Assembly: GCA_021234155.1 (NCBI GenBank)
Contig: JAJEKV010000047.1
Coordinates: 8,844,033 to 8,908,032 of the forward strand
Direction: 5' to 3'
Length of the DNA stretch: 64,000 nt
DNA from: Isoetes taiwanensis
Taxonomy: Eukaryota > Streptophyta > Lycopodiopsida > Isoetales > Isoetaceae
The notes beneath the pieces are model-generated. The model saw nothing but the letters and a program-made list of their open reading frames with translations. It ran no database searches and was not told the DNA's origin. The position numbers and the translations under genes were made by a program. Within the stretch, counting starts at the first letter, position 1, and each line of letters begins with the position of its first letter. Below are positions 1-11,237 of the stretch, piece by piece.

Positions 1-455
1 CAACTTCCGAATGGTTTGGCCAGTATAGTTGGTTAGGGTTGCTATTGTAGACAAAAGTTTGCCCATAATCATACAGTATATGGAGCCGTGCATTTTGGGG
101 CGTACATTACGGGTATTTTGGTTTTAGGGAAACTTTGTGTGAAGGTTTTTTGTATGGTTAGTTTGTGAATATGGCAACAGGAATGATCATGGAGTAGTGA
201 AGTTGGGGAAGATACCAGATGAACTTCTTTCCTTCCTATTAAGTCCTTTGGAGGTGCTGATTTTACTTCCTATTCTTGTTTGGTCATATTTGCCATGACC
301 GATTTTGCCTTGGCTAATTTTGGCTGATCGGATTTGGTTGGATTTGCCCTATTTTGATTTAGTCATATTTCCCATAGCCAAATTCCCAGTTTTTGTTTGA
401 CCGGATTTTCCATAGTTGAGTTTTGTCTGGTCGAATTTTGCAAATGTGGTTTGTA
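1..455. other. No gene recognised; degenerate T-rich repeat
   Basis: No reading frame that I can assign. From about 275 to 440 the sequence is a loose, degenerate tandem array built on words such as GATTTTGCC, GGATTTG and TTTGGCTGATCGG. I see no other feature. Confidence 0.4.
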
Positions 456-459
456 AGAT

Positions 460-1260
460 ATGGAGTTCTTAGGCAGGAAGAGGTTTAGTCTTAATTTTGT
501 TCTTTGTCTTCTTTGTGTTATGGTTACTTTGGTTGGGTTTGCATTGAGGAAAGCGGTCAGGGAAAGAAAACAGGAATTGCAGGATCTGGAGCCAGTGGAG
601 GAGGGAAAGGATGCGGCAAGAAGAAAGCAAAAGAAAAAGGGAAAGCCAAGTTACTCCGAGCAGGTGAGGGTGAATTTCTTGATGTTAGTCTTATTTAACT
701 GCAACCAGGAGAGATATAAAGATTGATTTCTTGCATAAGACTTGTGATTTCATGAGAAGCAAGTATTTGGCAGGTTATGTGAGCCTTGAATGCGAAGCCG
801 GAGTAGATAACTTGCATTGCCAGTGCGTACTTAGAGTAGTTGCTCCCAATGCAAGTGTTGTAAACAAGATACTGAAGCAATTCCTTGGATGGGCAACACC
901 AAAGTCTATTGGTACATGATTGTATGTAAGGTGCTATAAAACTCTAAGTTGCATTGTTTTCACGACATGATTGGCTATGGCATGAAAGATGTAGGCAAGA
1001 CACAATATAGACATGTATTCCACAATGTGACTAGTATGACATGCGCCAAGGTAGGTGCTTATATGCCATGCATGGTGTTGGTGATAATAAAGAAGTAGGA
1101 TATGCTAGATCATAAAAACCTCCTTATGAGGGTTATACACTTCAAGAATTACCAGTTGCCTAAGAAACTAAACCCCGGTCTTGTTTATATTGTGATAAAA
1201 ATAATTAGGATATGGCATTTTAGTTTTCTACCGCGTGGATAATCTCACATAACTCTTCCT
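460..1260 (+). pseudogene. Decayed Rep/HUH-like endonuclease remnant (Replitron-type candidate)
   Basis: Read across frames, this stretch looks like the remains of one protein. A Lys/Gly-rich leader (about 545-660) is followed by a possible motif I region ending FNCNQERYKD (to 723). The open piece at 731-919 contains GYVSLECEAGVDNLHCQC; the His-x-Gln at 815-823 sits where Rep proteins carry the metal-binding HUH/HUQ motif. After a stop at 917-919 and a frame change, 961-1050 reads HDMIGYGMKDVGKTQYRHVF and then HNV. Its Tyr-Gly-Met-Lys (976-987) fits the catalytic YxxK motif of Rep nucleases. A later piece reads KKLNPGLVYIVIK (about 1160-1200). The order H-x-Q then YxxK, about 50 residues apart, is the sequence evidence. 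Assignment to Replitron-like transposons is inference. At least one stop and one frameshift separate the motifs, so this copy is dead. Confidence 0.5.
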
Positions 1261-1790
1261 ATATTTAGAAGAATAGGGTTCATGCAGCATGAAGATTAGC
1301 TTGCAGGAAGTAGAAGCAGAACCCAAGAAAATGGTCAAAGTGCCTCTGGGATGGAAATCTGCAGTCTTTGTATATGGCATGTTCTTGCCCTGAACCAATC
1401 TTTGGGTTTTCATAACTTGTTAATGCATAGAGTATTTTTTTCAAAGCTGTTTATGCGTTTTTTTTTTCTTAAGTTTCTAGTAATGTAGCCCACATCTTGG
1501 ATTTGCCACTAATGTGGCAACTATTGTTTATGGTTCGTGAGAGGGTATCAAGCCAATCAAGAGTGTTGGTAAATGCCCCATGAGATATTGGGATGATCAT
1601 CATACAAAAAGTGAAACATAATCATCTTCTGAAGATGGGGACCCCGTAGATATATTCAGACACACTAGGGAGTTCCTCTAAATGTTGAACACATCCTTCT
1701 CAATTTTGATGATTATACTGATGATATTGCCTGATGTATATGTTTTTATAATAAGACAATATATTTTTTGACTTTGCTAAAGGCTTTGCC
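1261..1790. other. No gene recognised
   Basis: AT-rich sequence with a run of T at about 1448-1458 and short open frames on both strands that resemble no family I know. It separates the Rep-like remnant from the first LINE fragment. Confidence 0.35.
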
Positions 1791-1794
1791 AGTG

Positions 1795-2163
1795 TTGCCA
1801 CCAGGGCGCCATTGAGGATGAATGTCATGCCCTCCAGATCTGCCGAGCGTTTGCCCATATCCGAGAGCGGTATGTTCGGTTACTAGTGCCTGGCCAACCG
1901 TTGCATGAGTTATTGAATACGGCATCAGTGGGTTTGTTGGGGTCATACCTCTAGGAGGTTATGGATGCACGGACTCAGTTGTGTCCTCCCGGACGGTATT
2001 GAACTGTCCTATACAATTGTACAATAAGGCCAAAGATACTTATTACTTTGCTAAGGTTTTTCCCTCGAAAACCCAAGGTGGGGGGTTAATCCGTAAGTAA
2101 TACGCTTGCTGCTCTCTTTTTGTTTGGGTCCCATAGGCCAATTGGTCTTCGTGGACGCTAAAA
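1795..2163 (+). mobile_element. 3' end of a LINE (zinc-binding RT C-terminus and 3' UTR)
   Basis: The plus strand at about 1800-1960 reads, without a start codon, as GAIEDECHALQICRAFAHIR followed by PLHELLNTASVGLLGSYL. This matches the degenerate reverse-transcriptase zinc-binding C-terminus of the LINE copies at 5.2-7.0 kb and 7.9-8.7 kb. A 3' UTR follows and closes with CATAGGCCAATTGG and CTTCGTGGACG (2132-2160), the same terminus as at 6969-7000. The body upstream is missing, so this is a heavily 5'-truncated insertion. The tail is the CTATT microsatellite beginning at 2166. Confidence 0.65.
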
Positions 2164-2165
2164 AC

Positions 2166-2245
2166 CTATTCTATTCTATTCTATTCTATTCTATTCTATT
2201 CTATTCTATTCTATTCTATTCTATTCTATTCTATTCTATTCTATT
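2166..2245 (+). repeat. (CTATT)16 microsatellite, LINE tail
   Basis: Sixteen perfect CTATT units directly after the LINE 3' terminus. The position suggests that it is the tail of the element rather than an independent microsatellite. Confidence 0.9.
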
Positions 2246-4280
2246 CTTGTTTGTGTGGTTTGTTCTTGTTTTAGCTACATTGTCTAACTGCCCTTGCAAA
2301 AGCTCGGGGCCCCAAGATATATTCTCAATTATCCACTTGCTATAAGGTTTTAATCCAGGTTAGACCTCTGGCGAGCACCTGTATGGTACTATATCTCTAT
2401 GTACTTTCATTTTTCCTAGTTGACTTGAATTGATCTTTAGAAAACTCATCCTTTGTTGGACCATATATTGTTAACACGGTATTGAGGCTTTTTTGAACCA
2501 TGGGACGTATTGCTAGCAAAGTATTGGCTTTCATCATGTATTTTTATAATATTGTAAACAAATTTAATGCATACCGAATTCTGGACCATGCAGTATTTTC
2601 TATTTTTTCTTCAAACCTAGGTACTTTTTGACGTTTGGTATTTTGAATTTAGGGATCCCAAAGGGATGGCCCAGAATGCTTGATTCCCAGCATATCCTAG
2701 TTTATTCCCCTAATCAATAGTCGAGATAGCCATAAAGGGAGGTTTAGCCATAGTGTTATGGTCCTATTTCAATAGATTGACTTGCTACAATTTAATATGT
2801 ATTTTATAGGGATAACTTATTGAGAATAAAAGATATTTGGTTGCGCAAATCCCTGAATCTTATTAGTGGTAATGACATTCTCTACTCTATACTTTGTCAA
2901 TATCATGACCACACCGTGTTTCATGAATGAAAGGTTGAAGGGTCATTTCATGCCAAAAGTGCATCTCGTTGGAGTCATTCATGCTATGGTTATCTAAAAA
3001 TGTTAAAATAGAACATAAGTTCTACTTTCATTGCTTGCATCTTACAAGATGATGTTATGATGCTGAAATGAAACAAAATTTTTTATCATGTAGGATATAT
3101 AAGATGAAAGTTGAAAAAGCATACAGATTGATTAGCAATTTTCATATGTGCCATCTATTTCAAGTATAGAGTGCATGTCTACAATCTAATCAATACCCCC
3201 TACAACCCCCTTATTTTTTTGCTCCATATTTAAAATGAGAGGCACTCAGGAGGCCCCGACATACATTCTGGGCCGTAGGATTGCCAGGCTCGACAACCAA
3301 GGTAGCCTAGAGCATACCTCATTTACAATATGTAGCACAATAACATACACAATCATGAAGGAATCAAGGTCCCTTACATCTTTGAACAAATAGATCTGTG
3401 ACCATTATGTTAGGGTTCAGTGCCTCCTCCATGTCTATCATCCATTGGCTGCGCATACCTACCATTCTCCTAATCGTTGTTGAACAAATGATATTTCTGA
3501 CTAATTATCGCCTACCCAACTGCATTGAGAGTTGCAGCTCTATGAGACACAGACTTATCATGATTGCCGACAAAGCATATCCAACGTGAGCCATGAGTTC
3601 TATTAACCGACCTTCAATTCTCAGTCATTTGAGACTATACATGTTTTTTAGGTGGTACAGAGAGAAATATAGAGCCTGCTGTCTGTGACATCCTGCACAT
3701 CTTTAGCCAAGAGGTAGTTGCCAACTGCAATAACTCCACCAGACTATCTTTTCTAAAGCCCACCATGTGATTGATCATGCTACAGATCATTATCTATATG
3801 GAGCATAATGAAAGCAACTTTGGTTTCCATTAGCTTTGTGCAGATCAATTTCCACAGCTGGGCAAAAAGCTCAATTCCATCCGTTACAATAATTGTCCCA
3901 TACCTGTCTTATTTGATAGAATAAGAAGCAAATTTTACATCATGCCATAGTGGCAGGATTTGATTGGACATATGATGCAACACCACAACAACATCGCTTT
4001 GTTAGGTCCTGCTCCCAACTACCTTACATTGAATGCGAGGGTCTTGAGATGCAGAAGTCATTGCTTCCTATTATCTATTGCCAAAACCTCAATATTGGAA
4101 CAGAAAAACCTGATTGAAGTGCATCCACATCCAGTTGAATCTTTGGCAATGAAATCCTTACAACAGAATAAGCTTGGAAATCTTTTTCACTAATTTTCTC
4201 AGTCATAGCATCGCCAAGAGCCATCACTAGCATTGCCTACATCGCAGTCCTAAAATTATGAGTCTATCGACGTCCTGTAC

Positions 4281-4303
4281 CTTCTCTTCTTCTTCTTCTT
4301 CTT
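4281..4303. repeat. (CTT)n microsatellite
   Basis: Short run of TCT/CTT units. Confidence 0.75.
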
Positions 4304-5099
4304 GGTACATATTATTGATATAATACTTTTGGCTCTTGTAATGTGAAAGAGAAAGGTGGTTTCTTCATGGTATGGCAGTGGCATCTAGCCATCATCACCA
4401 GCCGAGAGCGCAGGCCGCTGAAGGCAGTGGCCAGATGCCCCTGCTCATGCACAGGCATGCTTGCCTTCAACAGTATCAAGCAAAGAATCGATGGCTGAGA
4501 CATATGGTCTTCTAAGATTTTCTATCATTGTTACTAAGACAGAAAGTCAGAAATGTTACTATATAAGATTCTTCTTAATTTAGTATTCTTGGAGTTTACT
4601 TATGCATTTACTATTATGGTATTGCGTTGTGTTATGTACAGGAATCCCATGAGGCTAATGGGTAGGTACGTTATAAATTACCTCAATCTCTTTCTGATCA
4701 CCTTGCATGATGCCACATTGAAATATTCTGAAACCCTGCAAGCACAAGCTAAGTCTCTAGCATATTTAGGATCAAAAGTTGTGTGAAGACTAATTGTCTA
4801 TGACTTTGCACCTCTGTGGGTCCTTCTCCCATTCATCACCCATTTTACTAGTTATAGCCATTGATATGAAGCACGTCACCTGCAACAAATAATAGCTTCA
4901 TTATTTATAGATTTAAGATCTCTATCACATGACCAATATTCTTTAGACTCAAACTCGTCACCTTGATGGCAGATTCAAGGATTCTAACACAAGCTTGGGT
5001 TAAGTGAAACTCAAACTAGAGTGTAGGTGTAAGGTGATTTCAAATCAAATTTGCATGTTTTAAACCAAGTTTGCATGCCATTTTTTGGGACATCATTAT

Positions 5100-5180
5100 A
5101 TCATTAAGATTAGATTAGACTAGATTGAAATAGATTACATCAAATTAGATTAGATTAGATTAGACTAGTTTAGTTTAGAT
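5100..5180. repeat. GATTA-rich degenerate simple repeat
   Basis: Repeated GATTA, GATTAGA and GACTAG words immediately upstream of the LINE at 5.2 kb. It lies at the 5' edge of that insertion. Confidence 0.6.
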
Positions 5181-5210
5181 TAAAGGGAAATGGAAATAAC
5201 CAACAAAAAA

Positions 5211-7000
5211 AAGGGGGAAGGGACTGACATGCTTTATAATTTGAATGGGTTTCATATGAGTGATCATATTTTTACTCTCAGAATCCTTATGGAAGCTAGC
5301 CGCAATGCACGACGTGACCTGTATTGCTGTTTCGTGGATTTTAAGATGGCATATGATACGATCCCTCGGGACCTGTTGTGGCAACGCTTGCAGGAGCTAC
5401 ATATCCCACAGGATTTGCAGAATGCCATCTACCGGCTGTATGACGGAATATATGCCACTTTGCCCGCGTCAGACCACCGGGTGAACAGCACCATAGGTGT
5501 TAAACAGGGATGCCCGTTATCTCCAACGCTTTTTGGACTCTATATTGACAAGTTGGAGACCTGGATGCAAGAACATATAGAGGTGGTGGCCCACGCTTTG
5601 TAGAGGCATATACAAGAAAAAAGCTTGCTCTATGCAGACGACCGGGCTTATTATCCCATACCAGAGTATGCAGAACATTTGATGCTCTCTACCAATTCTC
5701 GGACATAGCAGAATGATGGGCCAACCAGCCAGAAAACCAAGATGTTGCCAATCATGCGTCAGGCAAAGATGATATCCCTGACTTCTATTACAAGAGGATA
5801 AAGGATGGAAGTTGTAAGGACCTTTAAGTATCCGGGAATCGATTTTTCTCGCTAACATGCTATGGGATGACCGTGGTAGAAAGAAGGGTCGGCCAAGGGA
5901 TGGAAAGCCCAGATGCAATGCAAAATAGTCATCACGTAATAGATCTCAGCGATTGCACGCGCAAAGCACACTTGTTCGGAAAGCACTCGTGGAACCAAGA
6001 CGCAGATGGGGGTAGAGGTCCGGGGCCGCCGATTAACAAGGGTACTTGGGATAAGCTAGAGAGGGTGCGTAAGGCTTTCCCCGACATACTGACCTAAGCG
6101 CCAAGGACATGGTGCCTTATCCAATTTTGTTGTATGAGATCGGCTTTTGGCCCCGCAAAGATTCGCTATGCCAGCACCTTGGCGATTTCCATAAGGTTAA
6201 CTAAATGGATGCACAACGTCTTCCTCCCCGGCCCCGTTATTGGCACAAGGGCCGCAACGTCAAGAGAGTATGGCAAGAGCATTGTAGGGGATGGTTCGCA
6301 AGATGGTCCATAGACTATCAACACATTGTAAATATGTCGGATATCGAGAGCAGAGTCGATTTGAATGCGCGCTTTGTCCTCCGGTAAGGATGCGCCCACT
6401 CTTGCAAAGCCCAAAACAGAAAGCACTACCACACACTGTGTCAATCCGTTGTTTGAACACGGCCCCACCGTAATCTGAAGGCACACATTTCCACCAAGAA
6501 ACGAAGAGCTATAGCTGCAATAAGGATGTGGTCCCACCATCTCGTAATTGAGACAGTCAGCTGGGTAACGGATGGAGGGCGTGGAATCCCCAAGATGAGA
6601 GATTATGCCGTCTTTGCCACATGCGATAGTAGAAGATGAACACCATGCTCTACAGAATGCCCAAAGATATGCACACATCCGGCAGCTCATGCCGATCTTA
6701 GATGCTCGAGATAGCAATTCACCAACCATCGGGCCGCTAATGGTGGCACGCCTTAAGGCGTCATATCTCCGCAAGTCTCCACCGGCCGGGGATTCCCTCA
6801 CAAACCTGGGGAATTTGAGCGCCCAAATAGGGCCTCTCAATGCCTACTACAAGGGTTTTTCCTCTCACACGGGGGGTTTTTTCATCTCAGTGGTAGAGAC
6901 ACATTGTACAGGGTTTCTGTGGTTTTATTTTGTGTTTGGAAACTTTCCGCTATATTGTAAAACCATCTCATAGGCCAGTTGGCCTCCGTGGACGTTAAAA
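5211..7000 (+). mobile_element. 5'-truncated LINE with non-LTR reverse transcriptase
   Basis: Open frame 5190-5603 carries the RT core. Motif A is FVDFKMAYDTIPRDLLWQRL (about 5330-5390) and motif B is GVKQGCPLSPTLFGLYIDKL (about 5490-5550). After a stop at 5601, another frame supplies LLYADDRAYYP; the YADD box is at 5631-5642 and intact. Further on, TFKYPGIDFSR (about 5820-5850) matches the post-YADD region of LINE RTs. The C-terminal zinc-binding region at 6600-6830 includes IVEDEHHALQNAQRYAHIR. The 3' end is CATAGGCCAGTTGG then CCTCCGTGGACG (6969-6996). Endonuclease and ORF1 are absent, so this is a 5'-truncated copy with several frameshifts and stops. It is the longest of three same-family copies in the first 9 kb. 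Confidence 0.8.
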
Positions 7001-7004
7001 TATA

Positions 7005-7026
7005 CTTCCTTCCTTCCTTCCTTCCT
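7005..7026 (+). repeat. (CTTC)n microsatellite, LINE tail
   Basis: Tandem CTTC units immediately after the LINE 3' terminus, in the same relative position as the CTATT array at 2166. Confidence 0.8.
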
Positions 7027-7257
7027 TAAAACATTGGAGAAAACATTTTCGATGCAATTATATATAGATTATTTTGTGAAACGACAATATAGTCCCATTC
7101 ATCTGAAAACACTAATTTGCACGACCCAAAATTTTGATGTTTAAAGATGAAAAAAATAGGAAGAAAAGAAAGATGGAAGCATCATCCTAATATCACTAGA
7201 AAATAGTATTTCATTAGAGTGCAAAGATTTAATTCGACATAAAATAAATATTTGATT

Positions 7258-7865
7258 AATTTTTTTCCTTAAAGGATAAAAGTTTAACTGATCAAAAGCA
7301 AAGTACACAAAAAGAAAACTTCATCTTGTAGTATAAGCATAGGCAATGCCTGGGAACTAGAGCCTCAAGCACAATGCATTTGCCCCACAAGAGAAGCCTA
7401 AGGATATGAATTAATACGGAGATACTAGATCCAAATACGATCCATGACCTCTATCTCAATAGGAGAGCACTTATAAGCCATCACTATTTTGGTTTGGGCA
7501 CGAGACACAAGATTACGCGAAGAAGAATAAATGCCTTGAAAAATGTGAAATCTGCATCGTTCCGAAATGGACCAAGAGCCAACTAGGACCAAGATGAAAT
7601 GCCTTCTTCTTAGTCGAGGGCCACCTATCAAGGCAAGATGCTAGAAGAATGTGTTGGCCATCCAAGGCACTATGAAACAAACCCTGCAACCAAGTCTAGA
7701 CTGGCCGAACCTAGCAGCAGTGTTCAAGCGATTCAATCTCCGCAAGACAGATTGGATACAATGTAGAGACTTGAGAATCACATTGATGACGGAGTGCATT
7801 ACCATGTAAACACCTGTGAATGATCTCAAGATACCTGCTCTTCTTAAGCTCATCCCTTCCATTTT
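7258..7865 (-). mobile_element. 3' fragment of an L1-type LINE (RT zinc-binding C-terminus)
   Basis: On the minus strand, 7631-7425 reads RCRFHIFQGIYSSSRNLVSR then AQTKIVMAYKCS. This closely parallels RRRLFIFKGVDTADEIVLQW then AQNKIVMAYNCS in the LINE at 13.5 kb. Upstream (7862-7641), frames in pieces match the zinc-binding RT C-terminus (HSVINVILKSLHCIQSVLRR). A short T run at 7261-7267 is consistent with a decayed poly(A) tail at the 3' end. The reading frame is broken. Confidence 0.6.
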
Positions 7866-7889
7866 GCTCTCGACTTACAACGCCCCAGG

Positions 7890-8700
7890 CGACTGACATG
7901 CGTATCAACCTGGACAAGACTAAGGTAGTTCTCATATCATCCTCACGTCAGACAAGGGCCCCCTCCTTCAGTTACTCGGGGCAAAATGTGGAAGTGGCAT
8001 CCACCTACAAATATTTAGGAGTGGAGTTTCCTTCTACTATGCATTGAGGCACTTCCATTCGGCTACAAGCGACAACGAGAACAACAGTCACAGAGCGGAG
8101 CTGTATGATTGGGCCCATCAGTCGCACCTGTTCAGGTAGTAAAGCTCATCCTTTTACTTTACTTTCAAAAGGTGGTTAATATGGAAGATGCTCGTCTCCC
8201 TAACCTAGTTATACCATGGCAAGGGACCCAGCGCCTCAAGGCCTGCTGGAGGAAAAATAGAGCTCAGTGGCTGGCCAAATAGAATATGCAGGAGCACAGG
8301 TGCATCAATGTACAAACAAAAGGGATATTGCCATAGCTTGATGCTTGCTTCCTCAGCAAGCTCTGGGATGCCAACGCCCTTCAAGACAACACATTACTAG
8401 CACCACATAAATCCCACATTGGAACGGAGCCTACAACGCTATCTGCATACCCATTTGCCTATGAAAAGATGCAAACTCATCGCCTCAATTCGTATAGGTG
8501 CACACTGTCTCCGAATTGAGATGGGTATATGGATTGGAGAACCATGGCAAAATATGCTTTATCAATGCTGTCAAATGGAAGCCATTGAGCATGAATGCCA
8601 CACCCTCTAGAGCTGTCCAGTGTATGATCAAATCCGGACATGCTATTCTGAGTTGGTCAAGCCTGGTTAGCCGCTGCATGTGATATTGAGCACAGCTTTA
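7890..8700 (+). mobile_element. LINE fragment, post-YADD RT to zinc-binding C-terminus
   Basis: 7900-8047 reads MRINLDKTKVVLISSSRQTR and then STYKYLGVEFPS, the region just after the YADD box in non-LTR RTs. 8570-8700 reads EAIEHECHTL, a stop, SCPVYDQIRTCYSEL, then PLHVILSTALVWMLGLYL. This aligns with the C-terminus of the LINE fragment at 1.8 kb. Stops and frameshifts are numerous and no tail is visible. It abuts the minus-strand LINE fragment ending near 7865. Confidence 0.7.
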
Positions 8701-8749
8701 GTATGGATGCTGGGATTATACCTTCAGAAAGTCATGGATATGGGGGATC

Positions 8750-9440
8750 GGCTATGTCCTAGGACACTCACCTGACATGTATATATATTTCATGATGTAT
8801 CTCTGATTCTGCTTAGATATGCCCTTCTTCTATTTAAAAGTTACAAACCCTGGTATTCATACCTGATTTTCTCACTATGTTTCCCGAGCGCGGAGACTCA
8901 GAATTGTATATTACTTGACCATGAATTATCTGAATTATATGAGTTTTTGATAACCCGTGAGTTAGAAGAAATTTTGTAAAAATATTGCAGGAATAGATAG
9001 GTAAATAGAAAATTTCTCTTTTAACAGCAAAGTATCTAATGAAAGCAATGAGTCGCCAACATCGAGGGTACTACCCATAGACGAAAATCACGAATCTAGC
9101 CGCGGACAGCAGGGAGGACATGACAAGAAAATTGTAGGTGGCGAATGCAAGGGGGGATACAAATCATAGCAATATGGAGGATCATACGAACTAGGGTGAC
9201 AACAAGAAGCTCAATCAAGCATAGAAAGAACATTCAAATAAATACGAATGGAAAAGATAATAACAGGAATAAAAATGCCCAAATGACGAGGGCCTTTACT
9301 AGACAGACACCTGGAGGAACAAAAAGTCCAAAATGCTTGGACAAAGAACGCAGAAAGGTACACCCAAATGAGAACGAGCAAATAATGTACTTAAATGAGT
9401 AAAAGGCGGACGGAACAAGATATGGGACAGAGAGGCCCAG
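8750..9440. other. No gene recognised
   Basis: AT-rich sequence; an open frame at 9145-9402 is Lys/Asn/Arg-rich with no recognisable domain. Nothing else supported. Confidence 0.4.
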
Positions 9441-9451
9441 CCTCCGCCGTA

Positions 9452-9677
9452 CACCAGGATAGCGAGGGCTAGACCCACCAACTGGTAATCCGGACCACCA
9501 TAAACTCGAACCCTCACTGGCAGAGTAAACATGGGAGGACACGTCAGTAGAAAGATACATCACAACTGGGTTATCATCAAAAAAGGGGACTGGACTATGC
9601 TACGGACTGAGGAGTACAACTCCCATCGTAGGCCATGATAGCGAGGGTTCGACTCTCCAACTGGTACCTGGATTCAC
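9452..9677 (+). repeat. Two related modules with a tRNA B-box-like core
   Basis: Two copies about 180 bp apart (9452-9492 and 9632-9677) share the pattern ATAGCGAGGG, a variable triplet, then CCAACTGGTA. The second contains GGGTTCGACTC, close to the pol III B-box consensus GGTTCGANTCC. I could not fold either into a tRNA. A SINE-like origin is possible. Confidence 0.4.
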
Positions 9678-9699
9678 CAAAATGACAAAAATAAAGAGA

Positions 9700-9738
<39 letters not shown>
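9700..9738. repeat. (AAAT)n microsatellite
   Basis: About ten tandem AAAT units, following the B-box-like module by about 25 bp. This would fit the A-rich tail of a SINE, but I cannot show that. Confidence 0.8.
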
Positions 9739-9740
<2 letters not shown>

Positions 9741-10175
9741 CAATAATAATAAAATACCTTGGTAGTTAACTATCGGAAAACTTAAATTGAACAGAGAGGG
9801 TTACCCTCGGCCAATCAGCAGGAATTGTGAGGTAAAACCCACCGTCCTTATTCTCAAAACAGGCTGAAATTAATAAATACCAGATTATATGCATAACAGC
9901 GGACGAGATGCAAAACAACAAATCGAATAATACAGAGAAGTGGGCAGAATAATTATGACTAATTCAAATTCCTCATCAGGGGTTTGTCAAATAAAGTACC
10001 ATTTGGAAGGCGGAATATATTTGTATGGAGGAGGCGCGGTGATACCAAGAGAAAAGCCCTATCACAGTTCACAGTTCAGTCGGAGGAAAATCGCCACTGA
10101 GAACTGTACCCAAGGTTCGATGGCGGATCACACCGGTCTCGACTAACAGAAGAGGGGGGATACAAAAGAACACCA

Positions 10176-10415
10176 GTGAGCCAGCAAGACTTCAAGGACT
10201 TCCTAGCCCAGATGAATAAGCAGCTGGAAGCCAGAATTCCAAGCATGGACACACTCAATGCGCTAGCGAAAACGGCTAATCGCAACAAGATAGCCATATC
10301 CAGCATGGATATCAGGATACAAGGGATCGAGAGGACAAGCGAGGAGATGCAATGGAGGATAAACGAAATTGAAGAAGAAAAGACCAAGATCATGCAGAGG
10401 TTGGTTGATCTATAA
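10176..10415 (+). pseudogene. Coiled-coil ORF, possibly LINE ORF1 remnant
   Basis: A 79-codon frame starting MSQQDFKDFLAQMNKQLEAR and rich in Glu, Gln, Lys and Ile, with heptad-like spacing (IQGIERTSEEMQWRINEIEE). After the stop, the same character continues to about 10560 (VNVELDAWEYVDKIKPHIIE, then RLIRVEQRNLTK), suggesting a longer coiled-coil protein cut by a nonsense codon. Coiled coils of this type occur in LINE ORF1 proteins, but no RNA-binding domain is visible, so this is only a suggestion. It lies in sequence otherwise without genes. Confidence 0.3.
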
Positions 10416-10659
10416 AAGGTGAATGTTGAGTTAGATGCATGGGAATATGTTGATAAAATAAAACCGCACATCATAGAATTTGAAGAACAGAATAGGATTA
10501 AACATGATGTTAGGCTGATAAGGGTAGAGCAGAGAAACCTAACGAAGACATGTATCGAGTTATAGCAGAAATAATAGAAGCAGTTTTCAAAGAGCATCGA
10601 AGCATAATCGCCAAAGCGGTGTGCTTGGGCCAATGGAGGGGGCGGGCAAGGCACATAAA

Positions 10660-10950
10660 TCTGACACTCAAAGACATGGCAGCCAAGTGCGATTTACATT
10701 TTTATCTTTGGATTCCTGATTAGCACTGAAATGGAAACTGGAAAGCTCTGCGAAATGCTTGAAGCCTGTGCTTTTTTGTGATGCGATCTACAGGTACAAC
10801 CGATGCTATTGGTTTTGTAACGATCAACTCAAAGATCCAAGTTTTACCTTTGACACAGCTACAGTCGATGCTACGTTCACTTGGGACTACTGTTCATCGA
10901 CTATTTAAAGCCTATTTGAATTTTTAAATATCGGGTAGATGGTTCGACTC
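10660..10950. other. No gene recognised
   Basis: About 290 bp between the coiled-coil remnant and the 40-bp tandem repeat; nothing identifiable. Confidence 0.4.
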
Positions 10951-10956
10951 CGACTT

Positions 10957-11036
10957 GTTCGAACATACCCTATATCTTATGGTATTTCGACCACATGTTC
11001 GACTATACCCTATACCTTATGGTATTTCGACCACAT
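10957..11036. repeat. Two 40-bp tandem units
   Basis: Units 10957-10996 and 10997-11036 both start GTTCGA, contain ATACCCTATA and TTATGGTATTTCGACC, and differ at three or so positions. Confidence 0.85.
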
Positions 11037-11223
11037 GCATTTTCAATTCCATCATTTCTACCATTGACCTAAATCACATTTTGCAATGCTAACTATTTTT
11101 ATCAGTTAGACATAGTTTTTATATTCAATGGCATTCCTTCATCTCAACCTTATTGACCATGTCATGAATTGCAATGTTAACTTGTATACGATAATGAGTG
11201 AATAGGTAACTTGAAGACCTTCG

Positions 11224-11237
11224 CATATATTGCTAAC
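11224..11237. repeat. 14-bp target site duplication, left copy
   Basis: CATATATTGCTAAC at 11224-11237 is repeated exactly at 12382-12395, bracketing the poly(A) retro-insertion. Confidence 0.85.

Larger units (their letters stand above)
2246..5190. other. No gene recognised
   Basis: About 2.9 kb with no assignable gene. Short open frames (3398-3589, 3960-4193, 4553-4786) show no domain. A segment after TGTACAG at about 4640, reading RNPMRLMGRYVINYLNLFL, is exon-like but unrecognised. A CTT microsatellite (4281-4303) and a GATTA-rich tract (5100-5180) are listed separately. Confidence 0.4.

Noticed and set aside
460-726. 88-codon frame as a small membrane protein
   Set aside because: A hydrophobic stretch is present, but the frame sits inside the Rep-like remnant and shows no conservation signal that I can judge.
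9601-9677. Possible tRNA gene
   Set aside because: B-box-like word present, but no acceptor stem or anticodon arm could be paired.
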